Position numbers and translations under genes: made by a program | Shown here: in pieces, positions 52,761 to 62,859 of the stretch | How positions within the stretch are numbered: position 1 is the first letter of the stretch | Layout of the letters: each line of letters starts with the position of its first letter | Notes under the pieces: model-generated | What the model was told of the DNA's origin: nothing | Database searches by the model: none | What the model saw: only the letters and a program-made list of their open reading frames with translations | Source: Burkholderia sp. | GTDB lineage: Bacteria > Pseudomonadota > Gammaproteobacteria > Burkholderiales > Burkholderiaceae | Direction: 5' to 3' | Assembly (NCBI GenBank): GCA_031253835.1 | Contig: JAIRVP010000072.1 | Location: forward strand, 240,896-304,895 | Length of the DNA: 64,000 bases

Positions 52761-52962
52761 CACCGGTGGTGAACGCAAGCGCGGCGGTTTTCTCGAAAGG
52801 CGTGGCGAAAGTGTAGGCGTTCAGCGCGACGATTGCATGAAAAATCGCACGCTTGAACGTAAAGAAATGTAATACGCGAAATCCGACAGGCGGACACCCG
52901 ACGACGACGTCTGACCGACCAAGGCTTCCCCGGCGCCGCCGGGTGCCGCTGCGGACCCCACC

Positions 52963-52993
52963 ACGCCGCTCTCAGCCCAGAGCGGCGTTTTTC
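52963..52993 (+). terminator. Orphan intrinsic terminator (plus strand)
   Basis: ACGCCGCTCT and AGAGCGGCGT form a perfect 10-bp stem over CAGCCC, followed by TTTTTCG. No plus-strand protein gene ends here; the nearest, asparaginase, already has its own terminator 770 bases upstream. On the minus strand no T tract follows. Confidence 0.75.
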
Positions 52994-53146
52994 GCCCCGT
53001 CCCGCATGCCGTTGGCGATGCAGGGCGGGGCGCCCCACCGTGATGCGCGCGTGTTCGCGCATCGATGCGACCGGCCTCGGCCGGATCGCGCGTGTCTGGC
53101 GCGCGCCTCCGCCATTGCAGCGGAAACGCGCGGTGAGGCAGTCGCG

Positions 53147-54040
53147 TTACGCGGCCGGCGTCTGGCCGATCTCGAAGTTCGACATGATCTCGAGCGCGCG
53201 CACGAGTGCCGAGTGATCCCATGCCTTGCCGCCGTGCGATGCGCACACGCTGAACAGCTGCTGCGCGCTGGCCGTGTGCGGCAGCGCGAGGCCGAGCTTG
53301 CGTGCGCCGTCGAGCGCGAGGTTCAGGTCCTTCTGGTGCAGCTCGATGCGGAAGCCCGGGTCGAACGTGCGCTTCGTCATCCGCGCGCCGTGCACTTCGA
53401 GGATGCGCGACGCGGCGAAGCCGCCCATCAGCGCCTGACGCACACGTTCCGGATCGGCACCCGAGCGTGCGGCGAACAGCAGCGCTTCGCCGACGGCTTC
53501 GATGTTCAGCGCGACGATGATCTGGTTCGCGACCTTGCAGGTCTGGCCCGCACCGTTGTCGCCGACGAGCGTGATGTTCTTGCCCATCTTCTCGAACAGC
53601 GGCTTCGCGCGCTCGAAGGCCTGCTCCGGGCCGCCGACCATGATCGTCAGCGACGCTTCGCGTGCGCCGACTTCGCCGCCGGACACCGGCGCGTCGAGGT
53701 AGTCGCAGCCGAGTGCGTTGATCTGCTTCGCGAATTCCTGCGTGTCGAGCGGCGAGATCGAGCTCATGTCGATCACGAGCTTGCCGGCCGTCAGGCCCTT
53801 CGCGACGCCGTCGTCGGCAAACAGCACGTTACGCACGTCCGGCGTGTCCGGCACCATCACGACGATGACGTCGGCGTTCTGCGCGACTTCGGTCGAGTTC
53901 GCGACGACCTTCGCGCTCGCGCGCAGGTCGTCCGGGATCGGGAACGCGCCGTTCACGACGAGCTGGTGGTCGCCCTTGAGCAGGTTGCGCGCCATGTGCG
54001 CGCCCATGATGCCGAGGCCGATGAAACCGATGGTTGCCAT
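53147..54040 (-). CDS. glxR: 2-hydroxy-3-oxopropionate (tartronate semialdehyde) reductase
   Basis: 297 aa beta-hydroxyacid dehydrogenase. The NAD(P)-binding start is TIGFIGLGIMGAHMARNL, the substrate block is DAPVSGGEVGA, and the catalytic lysine is in GAGQTCKVANQIIV. It reduces tartronate semialdehyde to D-glycerate. It is the last gene of gcl-hyi-glxR, 41 bases after hyi. The start at 54040 matches the family; a longer in-frame extension overlaps hyi in another frame and is not real. Confidence 0.95.
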   Translation of the reverse strand: MATIGFIGLGIMGAHMARNLLKGDHQLVVNGAFPIPDDLRASAKVVANSTEVAQNADVIVVMVPDTPDVRNVLFADDGVAKGLTAGKLVIDMSSISPLDTQEFAKQINALGCDYLDAPVSGGEVGAREASLTIMVGGPEQAFERAKPLFEKMGKNITLVGDNGAGQTCKVANQIIVALNIEAVGEALLFAARSGADPERVRQALMGGFAASRILEVHGARMTKRTFDPGFRIELHQKDLNLALDGARKLGLALPHTASAQQLFSVCASHGGKAWDHSALVRALEIMSNFEIGQTPAA

Positions 54041-54081
54041 GTGAAAGTCTCCTATAGGGCTGATAACGGGAAGGGCGCTTC

Positions 54082-54891
54082 TCAGGCGGCGCGACGCGCC
54101 GAGCCCGGTGCGCAGCCGGCAACGCTTTGCAGCCAGCCGAGGCCTTCCGTCGTGGTGGTACGGGGCTTGTATTCGCAGCCGACGTAGCCGGCGTAGCCGA
54201 GCCGGTCGAGCAGCGCGAACAGGAACGCGTAGTTGATCTCGCCCGTGCCCGGCTCGTTGCGGCCCGGGTTGTCCGCGAGCTGGACGTGGCCGATCGATGC
54301 GAGGTTGCGTTCGATCGTCGCGGCCAGTTCGCCTTCCATGCGCTGCATGTGATAGATGTCGTACTGCAGGAACAGGTTGTCCGAGCCGACCGCGCGGATC
54401 ACGTCGAGCCCTTCCGACGAGCGGTTCAGCGCGAAGCCCGGGATGTCGAAGCTGTTGCAAGGCTCGACGAGCAGCCGGATGCCCTCGCGCTTCAGCGCGT
54501 CGGCCGCAAAGCGCAGGTTGTCGACGATCGTGACGAACGTCTTGTCGCGCGCCGTGCTGGCCGACGGGATGCCGACGAGGCAGTTCAGCTGCGGCACCTT
54601 CAGGGCCTTCGCGTACTCGATCGCACGGCCGACACCTTCCTGGAATTCGCCGACGCGATCGGGCAGGCACGCGATGCCGCGCTCGCCCTGGTCCCAGTTG
54701 CCGGCCGGCAGGTTGTGCAGCACGAGGCGCAGGCGATGCGTCTCGAGCCGCTCGGCGAGCTCCTCTTTCGCGTACGGGTACGGGAACAGGAACTCGACGG
54801 CGTCGAAGCCCGCGTCCGCGGCCGCCTTGAAGCGGTCGAGGAACGGCACTTCGTTGAACAGCATGGTCAGGTTTGCAGCAAACTTCGGCAT
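54082..54891 (-). CDS. hyi: Hydroxypyruvate isomerase
   Basis: 269 aa TIM-barrel isomerase of the Hyi/OtnI family. It interconverts hydroxypyruvate and tartronate semialdehyde. Blocks are PKFAANLTMLFNEVPFLDRF at the start (read in parts), LNCLVGIPS, LLVEPCNSFDIPGF and HVQLADNPGRNEPGTGEINY. The middle position between gcl and glxR is the standard arrangement; gaps of 43 and 41 bases support one operon. Confidence 0.94.
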   Translation of the reverse strand: MPKFAANLTMLFNEVPFLDRFKAAADAGFDAVEFLFPYPYAKEELAERLETHRLRLVLHNLPAGNWDQGERGIACLPDRVGEFQEGVGRAIEYAKALKVPQLNCLVGIPSASTARDKTFVTIVDNLRFAADALKREGIRLLVEPCNSFDIPGFALNRSSEGLDVIRAVGSDNLFLQYDIYHMQRMEGELAATIERNLASIGHVQLADNPGRNEPGTGEINYAFLFALLDRLGYAGYVGCEYKPRTTTTEGLGWLQSVAGCAPGSARRAA

Positions 54892-54934
54892 GAGCTAAGC
54901 CTCTTCGGTCGGTCAGTCAAAAATGTCGTGCAGT

Positions 54935-56710
<1,776 letters not shown>

Positions 56711-56804
56711 GAATGTCTCCTTGAATGTGGCGGATCTTGCGAATGGGTCTGTTGGGGACACTTTAGGGTTGCAGGAAAGGTTTGATAAGATCCGCCCGAG
56801 TCGC

Positions 56805-56819
56805 TTATTTCGAAACTAA
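56805..56819. promoter_or_regulatory. Dyad TTA-TTTCGAAA-C-TAA, possible LysR-type site
   Basis: An 8-bp palindrome TTTCGAAA (56808-56815) flanked by TTA and CTAA lies in the 172-base gap between divergent gcl and the LysR gene, about 65 bases upstream of the LysR start. LysR regulators commonly bind AT-rich interrupted dyads in such gaps. No data link this site to the regulator. Confidence 0.35.
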
Positions 56820-56882
56820 AAGTATGGAATGACGGCCGGGCGGGGTTTCCCGCCGGGGCCGGAACAGAGACGGAGACAGGAG

Positions 56883-57794
56883 ATGGATCGCTTCAAGCAG
56901 ATCGAGACGTTCGTGCGGGTCGCCGATGCCGGCAGCCTCGCGGCGGCGGCGCTCGAGGAGGGCGTGTCGCCGGTGGTGCTCGGGCGGCGCATCGACGCGC
57001 TGGAGAAACGGCTCGGCGTGAAGCTGATGTACCGCTCGACGCGGCGGCTGGTGGTCAGCGAGGAGGGCGCCGCGTTCCTCGAGCGCTGCCGCGGGCTGCT
57101 GTCCGAATGGGACCAGGCCGAGAACGAGCTGGCCGCCGGGCGGCGCGCGGTCAGCGGGCACCTGATCGTGTCGGCGCCGGCCGCGTTCGGGCGCAAGCAC
57201 GTCGCGCCGCACGCGCCCGGCTTTCTGGTCGACAAGCCCGAGATGCAGTTGTCGTTCAACCTGACCGACCGCGTCGTCGATCTCGTGCGCGAAGGCTACG
57301 ACCTGTCGATCCGGATCGGCGGCGCCGTCGATCCGAACTTCGTCGCGGTGAAGCTCGCGTCGAACCGGCGCGTCGTGTGCGGCACGCCCGAGTATTTCCG
57401 CCGGCACGGCCGGCCGAAGTCGCTCGACGACCTGCTGAAGCACAACTGCCTCGCGTTCAACCTGCAGGGCGGGCAGAACCGCGGCTGGTATTTCCAGCGC
57501 CACGGCAAGATCGCGACGATGCGCGTGGCCGGCAACCTCGACTGCAACGACGGCGAGCTGCTGCACCGCTGGGTGGCCGAGGGGCTCGGGCTCGGCTGGC
57601 GCTCGACGTGGGAAATCGCCGCGCAGCTCGAGACGGGCCAACTGGAGACCGTGCTCGACGAATACGCGCTGCCCGACTACGACATCCTCGCGGTGTATCC
57701 GCAGCAGCGCTACGTGCCGGCGCGCGTGCGCTATTTCATCGACTACCTGCGCGCCGCGTATGCGCGCCCCGGCTACTGGAGCACCACGCCGTAG
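56883..57794 (+). CDS. LysR-family transcriptional regulator, probable regulator of gcl-hyi-glxR
   Basis: 303 aa. The N-terminal helix-turn-helix is complete (FKQIETFVRVADAGSLAAAA to RRIDALEKRLGVKLMYRSTRRL, read in parts). The effector domain begins near 90 with GHLIVSAPAAFGRKHVAP, the pattern of the CrgA-like subgroup. It is divergent from gcl, so control of glyoxylate use is the natural guess; the inducer is unknown. The ATG at 56883 has GGAGACAGGAG just upstream. An in-frame ATG at 56829 would precede the ribosome site. Confidence 0.92.
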   Translation: MDRFKQIETFVRVADAGSLAAAALEEGVSPVVLGRRIDALEKRLGVKLMYRSTRRLVVSEEGAAFLERCRGLLSEWDQAENELAAGRRAVSGHLIVSAPAAFGRKHVAPHAPGFLVDKPEMQLSFNLTDRVVDLVREGYDLSIRIGGAVDPNFVAVKLASNRRVVCGTPEYFRRHGRPKSLDDLLKHNCLAFNLQGGQNRGWYFQRHGKIATMRVAGNLDCNDGELLHRWVAEGLGLGWRSTWEIAAQLETGQLETVLDEYALPDYDILAVYPQQRYVPARVRYFIDYLRAAYARPGYWSTTP

Positions 57795-57844
57795 CGGGAG
57801 GCGGGCGGCCCGGCGATTTTTTTACGCTTCCTGCGCCCGGCGCG

Positions 57845-57878
57845 GGAATAAATTCGACGCAGCAACGGTATGGTCGTC
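57845..57878 (+). promoter_or_regulatory. Possible ECF-type (autoregulated) promoter
   Basis: GGAATAA (57845-57851) followed after about 16 bases by GGTATGGTCGTC, in the gap before the ECF sigma gene. The -35 resembles the GGAA-type boxes read by ECF sigma factors, which often transcribe their own genes. By eye only. Confidence 0.35.
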
Positions 57879-57957
57879 GAGCGTGCACGTTGCCGGTCTG
57901 TCCGGGCGCCGTGCGCGGAACGGGCGCGGCATCGGCCGCCGGGATCAGGGAGGCCAT

Positions 57958-58599
57958 GTGGGGCAAGCCGGACAGGCGGTCGATGAACGGGCGGCAGACG
58001 ACGCGGTCGCGCGCGGCGAGCGGTTTCGCGTGCTCGTGCTGCCGCATCTCGACGCCGCGTACAACCTCGCGCGCTGGCTGAGCGGCAACGCCGGCGACGC
58101 GGACGACGTCGTCCAGGACGCGTGCATGCGCGCGCTGCGCTTCGTCGATTCGTGTCGCGGCGACAACGCGCGGCCATGGCTGCTGACGATCGTGCGCCAC
58201 ACCTGGTACACCGAGTGGCGGCGCCGCACGCATGCGCAGGAGGTCGCGCTGCCCGACACGCTCGACGATACCGACGTGCCCGACGACTGGCAGCCGGCGA
58301 CGGAGGATCCGCTGGCGCACCTGCTGCGCGGCGAGAACGTGCGGCTCGTGAATGCGGCGCTCGCGAAGCTGCCGCCCGAATACCGCGAGGTGCTCGTGCT
58401 GCGCGAGATGGAGGACCTGAGTTACCGCGAGATCGCGGCGATCGCGGACGTGCCGGTCGGCACGGTGATGTCGCGGCTCGCGCGCGGCCGGCGCAAGCTC
58501 GCCGCGCTGCTGGGCGGCGCGCCGGCACCGGCGACCGAAGGCAGGCCGGGCCGTACGCCGGCCGGCGGAACCGCATCGGAGGCTATCGATGGACTGTAA
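57958..58599 (+). CDS. ECF RNA polymerase sigma factor (GTG start)
   Basis: 213 aa from GTG at 57958, with AGGGAGG five bases upstream. Region 2 is HLDAAYNLARWL and DADDVVQDACMRALRF, and region 4 is LPPEYREVLVLREMEDLSYREI to GTVMSRLARGRRKL (read in parts). The linker holds an acidic stretch. A short Ala/Gly-rich tail ends the protein. The ATG at 57956 is in the wrong frame, and frames starting further upstream have no ribosome site. The gene overlaps the anti-sigma gene by 11 bases, so the two are co-expressed. Confidence 0.88.
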   Translation: MGQAGQAVDERAADDAVARGERFRVLVLPHLDAAYNLARWLSGNAGDADDVVQDACMRALRFVDSCRGDNARPWLLTIVRHTWYTEWRRRTHAQEVALPDTLDDTDVPDDWQPATEDPLAHLLRGENVRLVNAALAKLPPEYREVLVLREMEDLSYREIAAIADVPVGTVMSRLARGRRKLAALLGGAPAPATEGRPGRTPAGGTASEAIDGL

Positions 58600-59485
58600 C
58601 GAAGCGCGAGCGTTGCTGGACGCGGACGTCGACCGCGAGCTGTCGGCGCCCGATGCGTTGCGGGTCCAGCAGCATGTCGAAGGATGCGACGCGTGCCGCC
58701 GCGAACGCGCGCGGATCGTCACGCTGGTGCAGGCCGTGCGGCAGGCCGACTATCACCGTGCGCCGGATGCGTTGCGGGCGAGCATTCTGGCGAGCCTGCC
58801 GGCCGCGGCCGACGCGCCTGCTCGCGAGCCGGCGCGGGCGGAGCCGCAACCCGAGCGTCGATCGCAGCCGAAGCCGCGTCCGCGCAGCCGCGGCTGGTTT
58901 CCCTGGCTGGCGGGGCGAGGCGGGTCGGCACGCCCGGCCATGGCCGGCACCGGGCCGCGCGTCGCGGCCTGGCCGGGGCTCGGCTGGGGCGTCGCGCTGC
59001 TGGTGGCGCTCGCGGCGGCGGGCGGGATGACGTTGTCCGCGCGCCGCGCCGACACCGACCGCACCGTCGACGAGCTCGTGTCGAGCCACGTGCGGGCCGA
59101 CCTGTCGGCGCGCGACATCGACGTGATCTCGACCGATCGCCATACGGTCAAGCCGTGGTTCAACGGCCGGCTCGACTATGCGCCGCCGGTCGAGGATCTC
59201 GCGGCGAACGGCTTCGCGCTCGTCGGCGGCCGGCTCGACTACGTCGGACGGCGCCGCGTCGCGGTGCTTGTCTACCGTTACCGGCAGCACGTGATCGACG
59301 TATACGTGCGGCCGGCCGGGAAAGGGCCCGCGGCCCCGTACACGACCGTGTCGCAGGGCTATGCGCTCGACCGCTGGGACGCGGCCGGGATGACGTGGTG
59401 GGCCGTGACGGACGCCGAGCCGTCGGCGCTCGCGGCATTCAGGATGGCGCTCGACGCGCGGCTGTCCGGCACGCGCAGCGAGTGA
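58589..59485 (+). CDS. Zinc-binding anti-sigma factor, membrane-bound
   Basis: 298 aa. The N-terminal ZAS-type motif is complete: the histidine and two cysteines in QQHVEGCDACRRE (H-x3-C-x2-C). A proline/arginine-rich linker (about 70-130) leads to one membrane segment at about 131-150 (GWGVALLVALAAAGGMTL). The rest lies in the periplasm. It should hold the ECF sigma factor at the membrane until a signal releases it. The start overlaps the sigma gene by 11 bases. The signal is unknown. Confidence 0.9.
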   Translation: MDCNEARALLDADVDRELSAPDALRVQQHVEGCDACRRERARIVTLVQAVRQADYHRAPDALRASILASLPAAADAPAREPARAEPQPERRSQPKPRPRSRGWFPWLAGRGGSARPAMAGTGPRVAAWPGLGWGVALLVALAAAGGMTLSARRADTDRTVDELVSSHVRADLSARDIDVISTDRHTVKPWFNGRLDYAPPVEDLAANGFALVGGRLDYVGRRRVAVLVYRYRQHVIDVYVRPAGKGPAAPYTTVSQGYALDRWDAAGMTWWAVTDAEPSALAAFRMALDARLSGTRSE

Positions 59486-59632
59486 CGGCGCGACGGTCGT
59501 TGCACCCCGGTGCGTGGCCGTCCAGCCTTCAGGCCCCGATAAAAAAGAGCCGAAGGGCGGGCGCTTGCACCGGCTCGCCCGTTCAAGTCTTTGAAAACAT
59601 GGCCGAATCCGCTTGCCAATCGTTGATTGGCC

Positions 59633-59661
59633 TTGCATGCGCCCCGTAATCGGGTTAGAAT
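59633..59661 (+). promoter_or_regulatory. Sigma-70 promoter of the rpsF operon
   Basis: TTGCAT (59633-59638) and TAGAAT (59656-59661) with an exact 17-base spacer, 66 bases upstream of the rpsF start codon and just upstream of the leader hairpin. Confidence 0.6.
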
Positions 59662-59677
59662 CTTCGGCTTCTCACTT

Positions 59678-59705
59678 GCCACACCGGTACAGACGCCCGG
59701 GTGGC
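59678..59705 (+). promoter_or_regulatory. Leader hairpin of rpsF, candidate S6:S18 autoregulatory element
   Basis: GCCAC-A-CCGG pairs with CCGG-GTGGC: a 9-bp stem with one bulged A and a 9-base loop TACAGACGC. It ends 22 bases before the rpsF ATG, next to the AAGGAG ribosome site. In many bacteria the S6:S18 complex binds a bulged hairpin at this place in its own mRNA and represses the operon. This hairpin fits in position and size; the bulge differs from what I recall of the consensus, so the identity is inferred. Confidence 0.5.
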
Positions 59706-59727
59706 TTTAATCCACAAGGAGTGTGTA

Positions 59728-60102
59728 ATGCGTCATTACGAAATCGTATTCATCGTGCACCCGGATCAAAGCGAGCAAGTGCCCGCGATGATCGAGCGTT
59801 ACAAGACCACGATCACGTCGCACGGCGGCCAGATCCACCGTGTCGAAGACTGGGGCCGTCGCCAGCTGGCCTACATGATCGAGAAACTCGCGAAGGCTCA
59901 CTACGTCTGCATGAACATCGAGTGCGACCAGACGACGCTCGACGAACTCGAACACGCGTTCAAGTTCAACGACGCCGTGCTGCGTCACCTCATCGTCAAG
60001 ATGAAAAAGGCCGAAACCGGCCCGTCGCCGATGATGAAGGAAGTTCAGCGCGAAGAAGCCAAGAAGGCGGCTGCAGCTCAGCCGACCGAAGCGCAGGCTT
60101 AA
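59728..60102 (+). CDS. rpsF: 30S ribosomal protein S6
   Basis: 124 aa. The start MRHYEIVFIVHPDQSEQVP is the S6 signature, and the region GQIHRVEDWGRRQLAYMIEK is conserved. The C-terminal tail is Lys/Ala-rich. S6 binds 16S rRNA with S18. It opens the operon rpsF-priB-rpsR-rplI. Strong AAGGAG ribosome site. Confidence 0.98.
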   Translation: MRHYEIVFIVHPDQSEQVPAMIERYKTTITSHGGQIHRVEDWGRRQLAYMIEKLAKAHYVCMNIECDQTTLDELEHAFKFNDAVLRHLIVKMKKAETGPSPMMKEVQREEAKKAAAAQPTEAQA

Positions 60103-60141
60103 GTTCGCATTCATTAAGCCATCAAGGAGCGCGGCACTCAC

Positions 60142-60441
60142 GTGAACAGGTTGCAATTGACGGCGAGCGTCGTCGAACGCGCACCGGTGCGATATACGCC
60201 GGCAGGTGTTCCGATCGCAAGCGCCACGTTGCAGCACCGCACGGAAGTCGTCGAAGCAGGCATTCCCCGTCAGGTCGAAATGACGATCGAGGCGGTGGCG
60301 GCCGGTGAGGCGAGCGGCAGGCTGGAAAGCCGTGAAATGGGCGTCGAGACGCTGTTCACGGGCTTCCTGGCCAAGAAAAGCCGCAACGCGAGAACCTTGG
60401 TGTTTCACATCACAGCATTGCAGGACATTGGAAAGGACTGA
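60142..60441 (+). CDS. priB: Primosomal replication protein N (PriB), GTG start
   Basis: 99 aa OB-fold protein that starts replication restart with PriA. The gene begins with GTG at 60142 after AAGGAGC. NRLQLTASVVERAPVRYTPAG and GFLAKKSRNARTLVFHIT are the family ends. Placement between rpsF and rpsR is the usual one in beta- and gamma-proteobacteria. The GTG start may keep PriB below the ribosomal proteins. Confidence 0.95.
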   Translation: MNRLQLTASVVERAPVRYTPAGVPIASATLQHRTEVVEAGIPRQVEMTIEAVAAGEASGRLESREMGVETLFTGFLAKKSRNARTLVFHITALQDIGKD

Positions 60442-60443
60442 AC

Positions 60444-60719
60444 ATGGCCCGCCCCACTGGTAAGAAATTCGACAAGCGTCGTCAGCAACAAAATCCGCTG
60501 TTCAAGCGCAAGAAGTTCTGCCGTTTCACGGCAGCTGGCGTCGACCAGATCGACTACAAGGACACGGATACGCTGAAGGACTTCATCGGCGAAAACGGCA
60601 AGATCACGCCGGCTCGCCTGACGGGTACGAAGTCGCACTATCAGCGTCAGCTGGATACGGCTATCAAGCGTGCGCGTTTCCTCGCGCTGCTGCCGTACAC
60701 CGATCAGCACAAGGCGTAA
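60444..60719 (+). CDS. rpsR: 30S ribosomal protein S18
   Basis: 91 aa. KKFCRFTAAGVDQIDYKD and the late GTKSHYQRQLDTAIKRARFL are the S18 signatures. It binds next to S6 on the platform of the small subunit. The ATG lies two bases beyond the priB stop, so translation is probably coupled. Confidence 0.98.
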   Translation: MARPTGKKFDKRRQQQNPLFKRKKFCRFTAAGVDQIDYKDTDTLKDFIGENGKITPARLTGTKSHYQRQLDTAIKRARFLALLPYTDQHKA

Positions 60720-60746
60720 TCAGGCGACGCAATAAGGAGAATTCGA

Positions 60747-61199
60747 ATGCAAATCATTCTGTTGGAAAAAGTCGCCAATCTGGGCAACCTCGGCGACATC
60801 GTCAAGGTCAAGGACGGTTACGCTCGCAACTTCCTGATCCCGAACCGCAAGGCTCGCCGTGCAACGAAGGAAGCGATCGCTGAATTCGAAGTGCGCCGCG
60901 CTGAACTCGAAAAGATCGCTGCTGAAAAGCTGGCAGCATCGCAGGCAGTCGGCGAGAAGCTGAACGGCCAGTCGTTCGAAATCACGCAGAAGTCGGGCGT
61001 TGACGGCCGTCTGTTCGGCTCGGTCACGAACGGCGACGTCGCGGAACTGCTGAAGAAGGCAGGTTTCGAAGTCGAGAAGCTGCAAGTTCGCATGCCGGAA
61101 GGCCCGCTGAAGATGATCGGCGAGCACGGCGTTCAAGTCGCGCTGCATACGGACGTCGTCGTCGACATCACGGTCAACGTGATCGGCGACCACGCGTAA
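60747..61199 (+). CDS. rplI: 50S ribosomal protein L9
   Basis: 150 aa. The N-terminal domain is MQIILLEKVANLGNLGDIVKV and GYARNFLIPNRKA; a long helix links it to the C-terminal domain (GRLFGSVTNGDVAELL). L9 binds 23S rRNA near the L1 stalk and helps keep the reading frame. It is the last gene of the operon and is followed by a terminator. Confidence 0.98.
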   Translation: MQIILLEKVANLGNLGDIVKVKDGYARNFLIPNRKARRATKEAIAEFEVRRAELEKIAAEKLAASQAVGEKLNGQSFEITQKSGVDGRLFGSVTNGDVAELLKKAGFEVEKLQVRMPEGPLKMIGEHGVQVALHTDVVVDITVNVIGDHA

Positions 61200-61240
61200 G
61201 CGTACGCAAGCTTTCCGGGCGGCTTCCGCCGTCCGGACAA

Positions 61241-61277
61241 GGGCAGGCGCCCGGGCAACCGGGGCCTGCCTTTTTTA
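61241..61277 (+). terminator. Intrinsic terminator of the rpsF-rplI operon
   Basis: GGGCAGGC pairs with GCCTGCC around an inner GC-rich loop and runs into TTTTTTATT, about 40 bases beyond the rplI stop. Confidence 0.85.
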
Positions 61278-61338
61278 TTGCCGCATCACTGACGACCGGT
61301 ATGGCGCCGTCCTGTGTAATTCGCGATAATCCCAACCC

Positions 61339-62721
61339 ATGAACGCGCCGCAAGATCCCCAAATCGAATCGCTGAAAGTCCCGCCGCATTCGGTCGAAGC
61401 CGAACAGTCGGTGCTCGGCGGCCTGTTGCTCGACAACGCGGCCTGGGACCGGATTGCCGACTTCCTGTCGCAGGGCGATTTCTATCGCTACGACCACCGG
61501 ATCATCTACGAGCACATCGGCCGCCTGATCGCGTCGACGCGCCCGGCCGACGTCGTGACCGTGTACGAAGCGCTGACCACGTCCGGCAAGGCCGACGACG
61601 TCGGCGGGCTCGCTTACCTGAACGCGCTCGCGCAGAACACGCCGAGCGCCGCGAACATCCGCCGCTATGCGGAAATCGTGCGCGACCGCGCGGTGCTGCG
61701 CCGGCTCGTGTCGGTCGCCGACGAAATCTCGGCCGACGCATTCAATCCGCAGGGCAAGGAAGTCCGCCAGCTGCTCGACGAAGCCGAATCGAAGGTGTTC
61801 TCGATTGCGGAAGACGGCACGCGCGGCAACCAGGGCTTCCTCGAGATCGGTCCGCTGCTCACGCAGGTCGTCGAGCGCATCGACACGCTGTATCACACCG
61901 CGAACCCGAGCGACGTCACGGGCACGCCGACGGGCTTCGTCGACCTCGACCGGATGACGTCCGGGATGCACGGCGGCGAACTGATCATCGTCGCAGGGCG
62001 TCCGTCGATGGGTAAGACGGCGTTCTCGATGAACATCGGCGAATACGTCGCAGTGGAATACGGGCTGCCGGTCGCGGTGTTCTCGATGGAAATGCCGGGC
62101 ACCCAGCTCGTGATGCGTATGCTCGGCTCGATCGGCCGGCTCGACCAGCACCGGATGCGGACGGGCCGCCTGACGGACGAGGATTGGCCGAAGCTGACGC
62201 ATGCGGTGCAGAAGATGAGCGAGGCGCAGCTCTTCATCGACGAGACGGGCGGCCTGAACCCGATGGAATTGCGCTCGCGCGCACGGCGTCTTGCGCGGCA
62301 ATGCGGCAAGCTCGGCCTGATCATCGTCGACTACCTGCAGCTGATGTCGGGTTCGTCGCAGGGCGAGAACCGCGCGACCGAAATCTCGGAAATCTCGCGA
62401 TCGCTGAAGAGCCTCGCGAAGGAACTCGACGTGCCGGTGATCGCGCTGTCGCAGCTGAACCGCGGCCTCGAACAGCGCCCGAACAAGCGCCCGGTGATGT
62501 CCGATCTGCGCGAATCAGGCGCAATCGAACAGGATGCGGACGTGATCCTGTTCATTTACCGTGACGAAGTCTACAACCCGGACAGCCAGGATAAAGGGAC
62601 GGCCGAGATCATCATCGGCAAGCAGCGTAACGGTCCGATCGGCCCCGTACGGCTCACGTTCCTGGGGCAATACACGAAGTTCGATAACTTTGCAGGGGCG
62701 CAGACCTTCTACGGCGAGTAA
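61339..62721 (+). CDS. dnaB: Replicative DNA helicase DnaB
   Basis: 460 aa hexameric helicase. The N-terminal DnaG-binding domain begins near PPHSVEAEQSVLGGLLLDN. The RecA-like domain has Walker A in GRPSMGKTAF, Walker B in GLIIVDYLQLM and the block LSQLNRGLEQRPNKRPVMSDL (read in parts). It unwinds DNA at replication forks. It follows rplI with its own start region; the position after the ribosomal operon is conserved. No intein is present. Confidence 0.97.
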   Translation: MNAPQDPQIESLKVPPHSVEAEQSVLGGLLLDNAAWDRIADFLSQGDFYRYDHRIIYEHIGRLIASTRPADVVTVYEALTTSGKADDVGGLAYLNALAQNTPSAANIRRYAEIVRDRAVLRRLVSVADEISADAFNPQGKEVRQLLDEAESKVFSIAEDGTRGNQGFLEIGPLLTQVVERIDTLYHTANPSDVTGTPTGFVDLDRMTSGMHGGELIIVAGRPSMGKTAFSMNIGEYVAVEYGLPVAVFSMEMPGTQLVMRMLGSIGRLDQHRMRTGRLTDEDWPKLTHAVQKMSEAQLFIDETGGLNPMELRSRARRLARQCGKLGLIIVDYLQLMSGSSQGENRATEISEISRSLKSLAKELDVPVIALSQLNRGLEQRPNKRPVMSDLRESGAIEQDADVILFIYRDEVYNPDSQDKGTAEIIIGKQRNGPIGPVRLTFLGQYTKFDNFAGAQTFYGE

Positions 62722-62859
62722 GGCCGATTGTAAAGTCCTAAATCGCCAAACGTTGTATCCAATCCCGGCGCGCGCATGAGCGCGCGTCGCGTCGCGACCG
62801 AAAACGGTACAATGTCGCCCGTTTTCGTGACAGTAGTTTGACAATCTCTCAGGAATCCC

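Larger units (their letters stand above)
52688..53146. other. 459-base spacer with two opposed intrinsic terminators
   Basis: No protein gene is supported here. The spacer separates two minus-strand genes (BON-LysM and glxR). It holds a minus-strand terminator at its left end and a plus-strand terminator in the middle that has no plus-strand gene in front of it. TTGAAC at 52853 and TAATAC at 52870 are promoter-like but badly spaced. Confidence 0.6.

Noticed and set aside
57956..58081. ATG at 57956 as start of the ECF sigma gene
   Set aside because: It is in a different frame that ends after about 40 residues; the GTG two bases later is in frame with the sigma domains.
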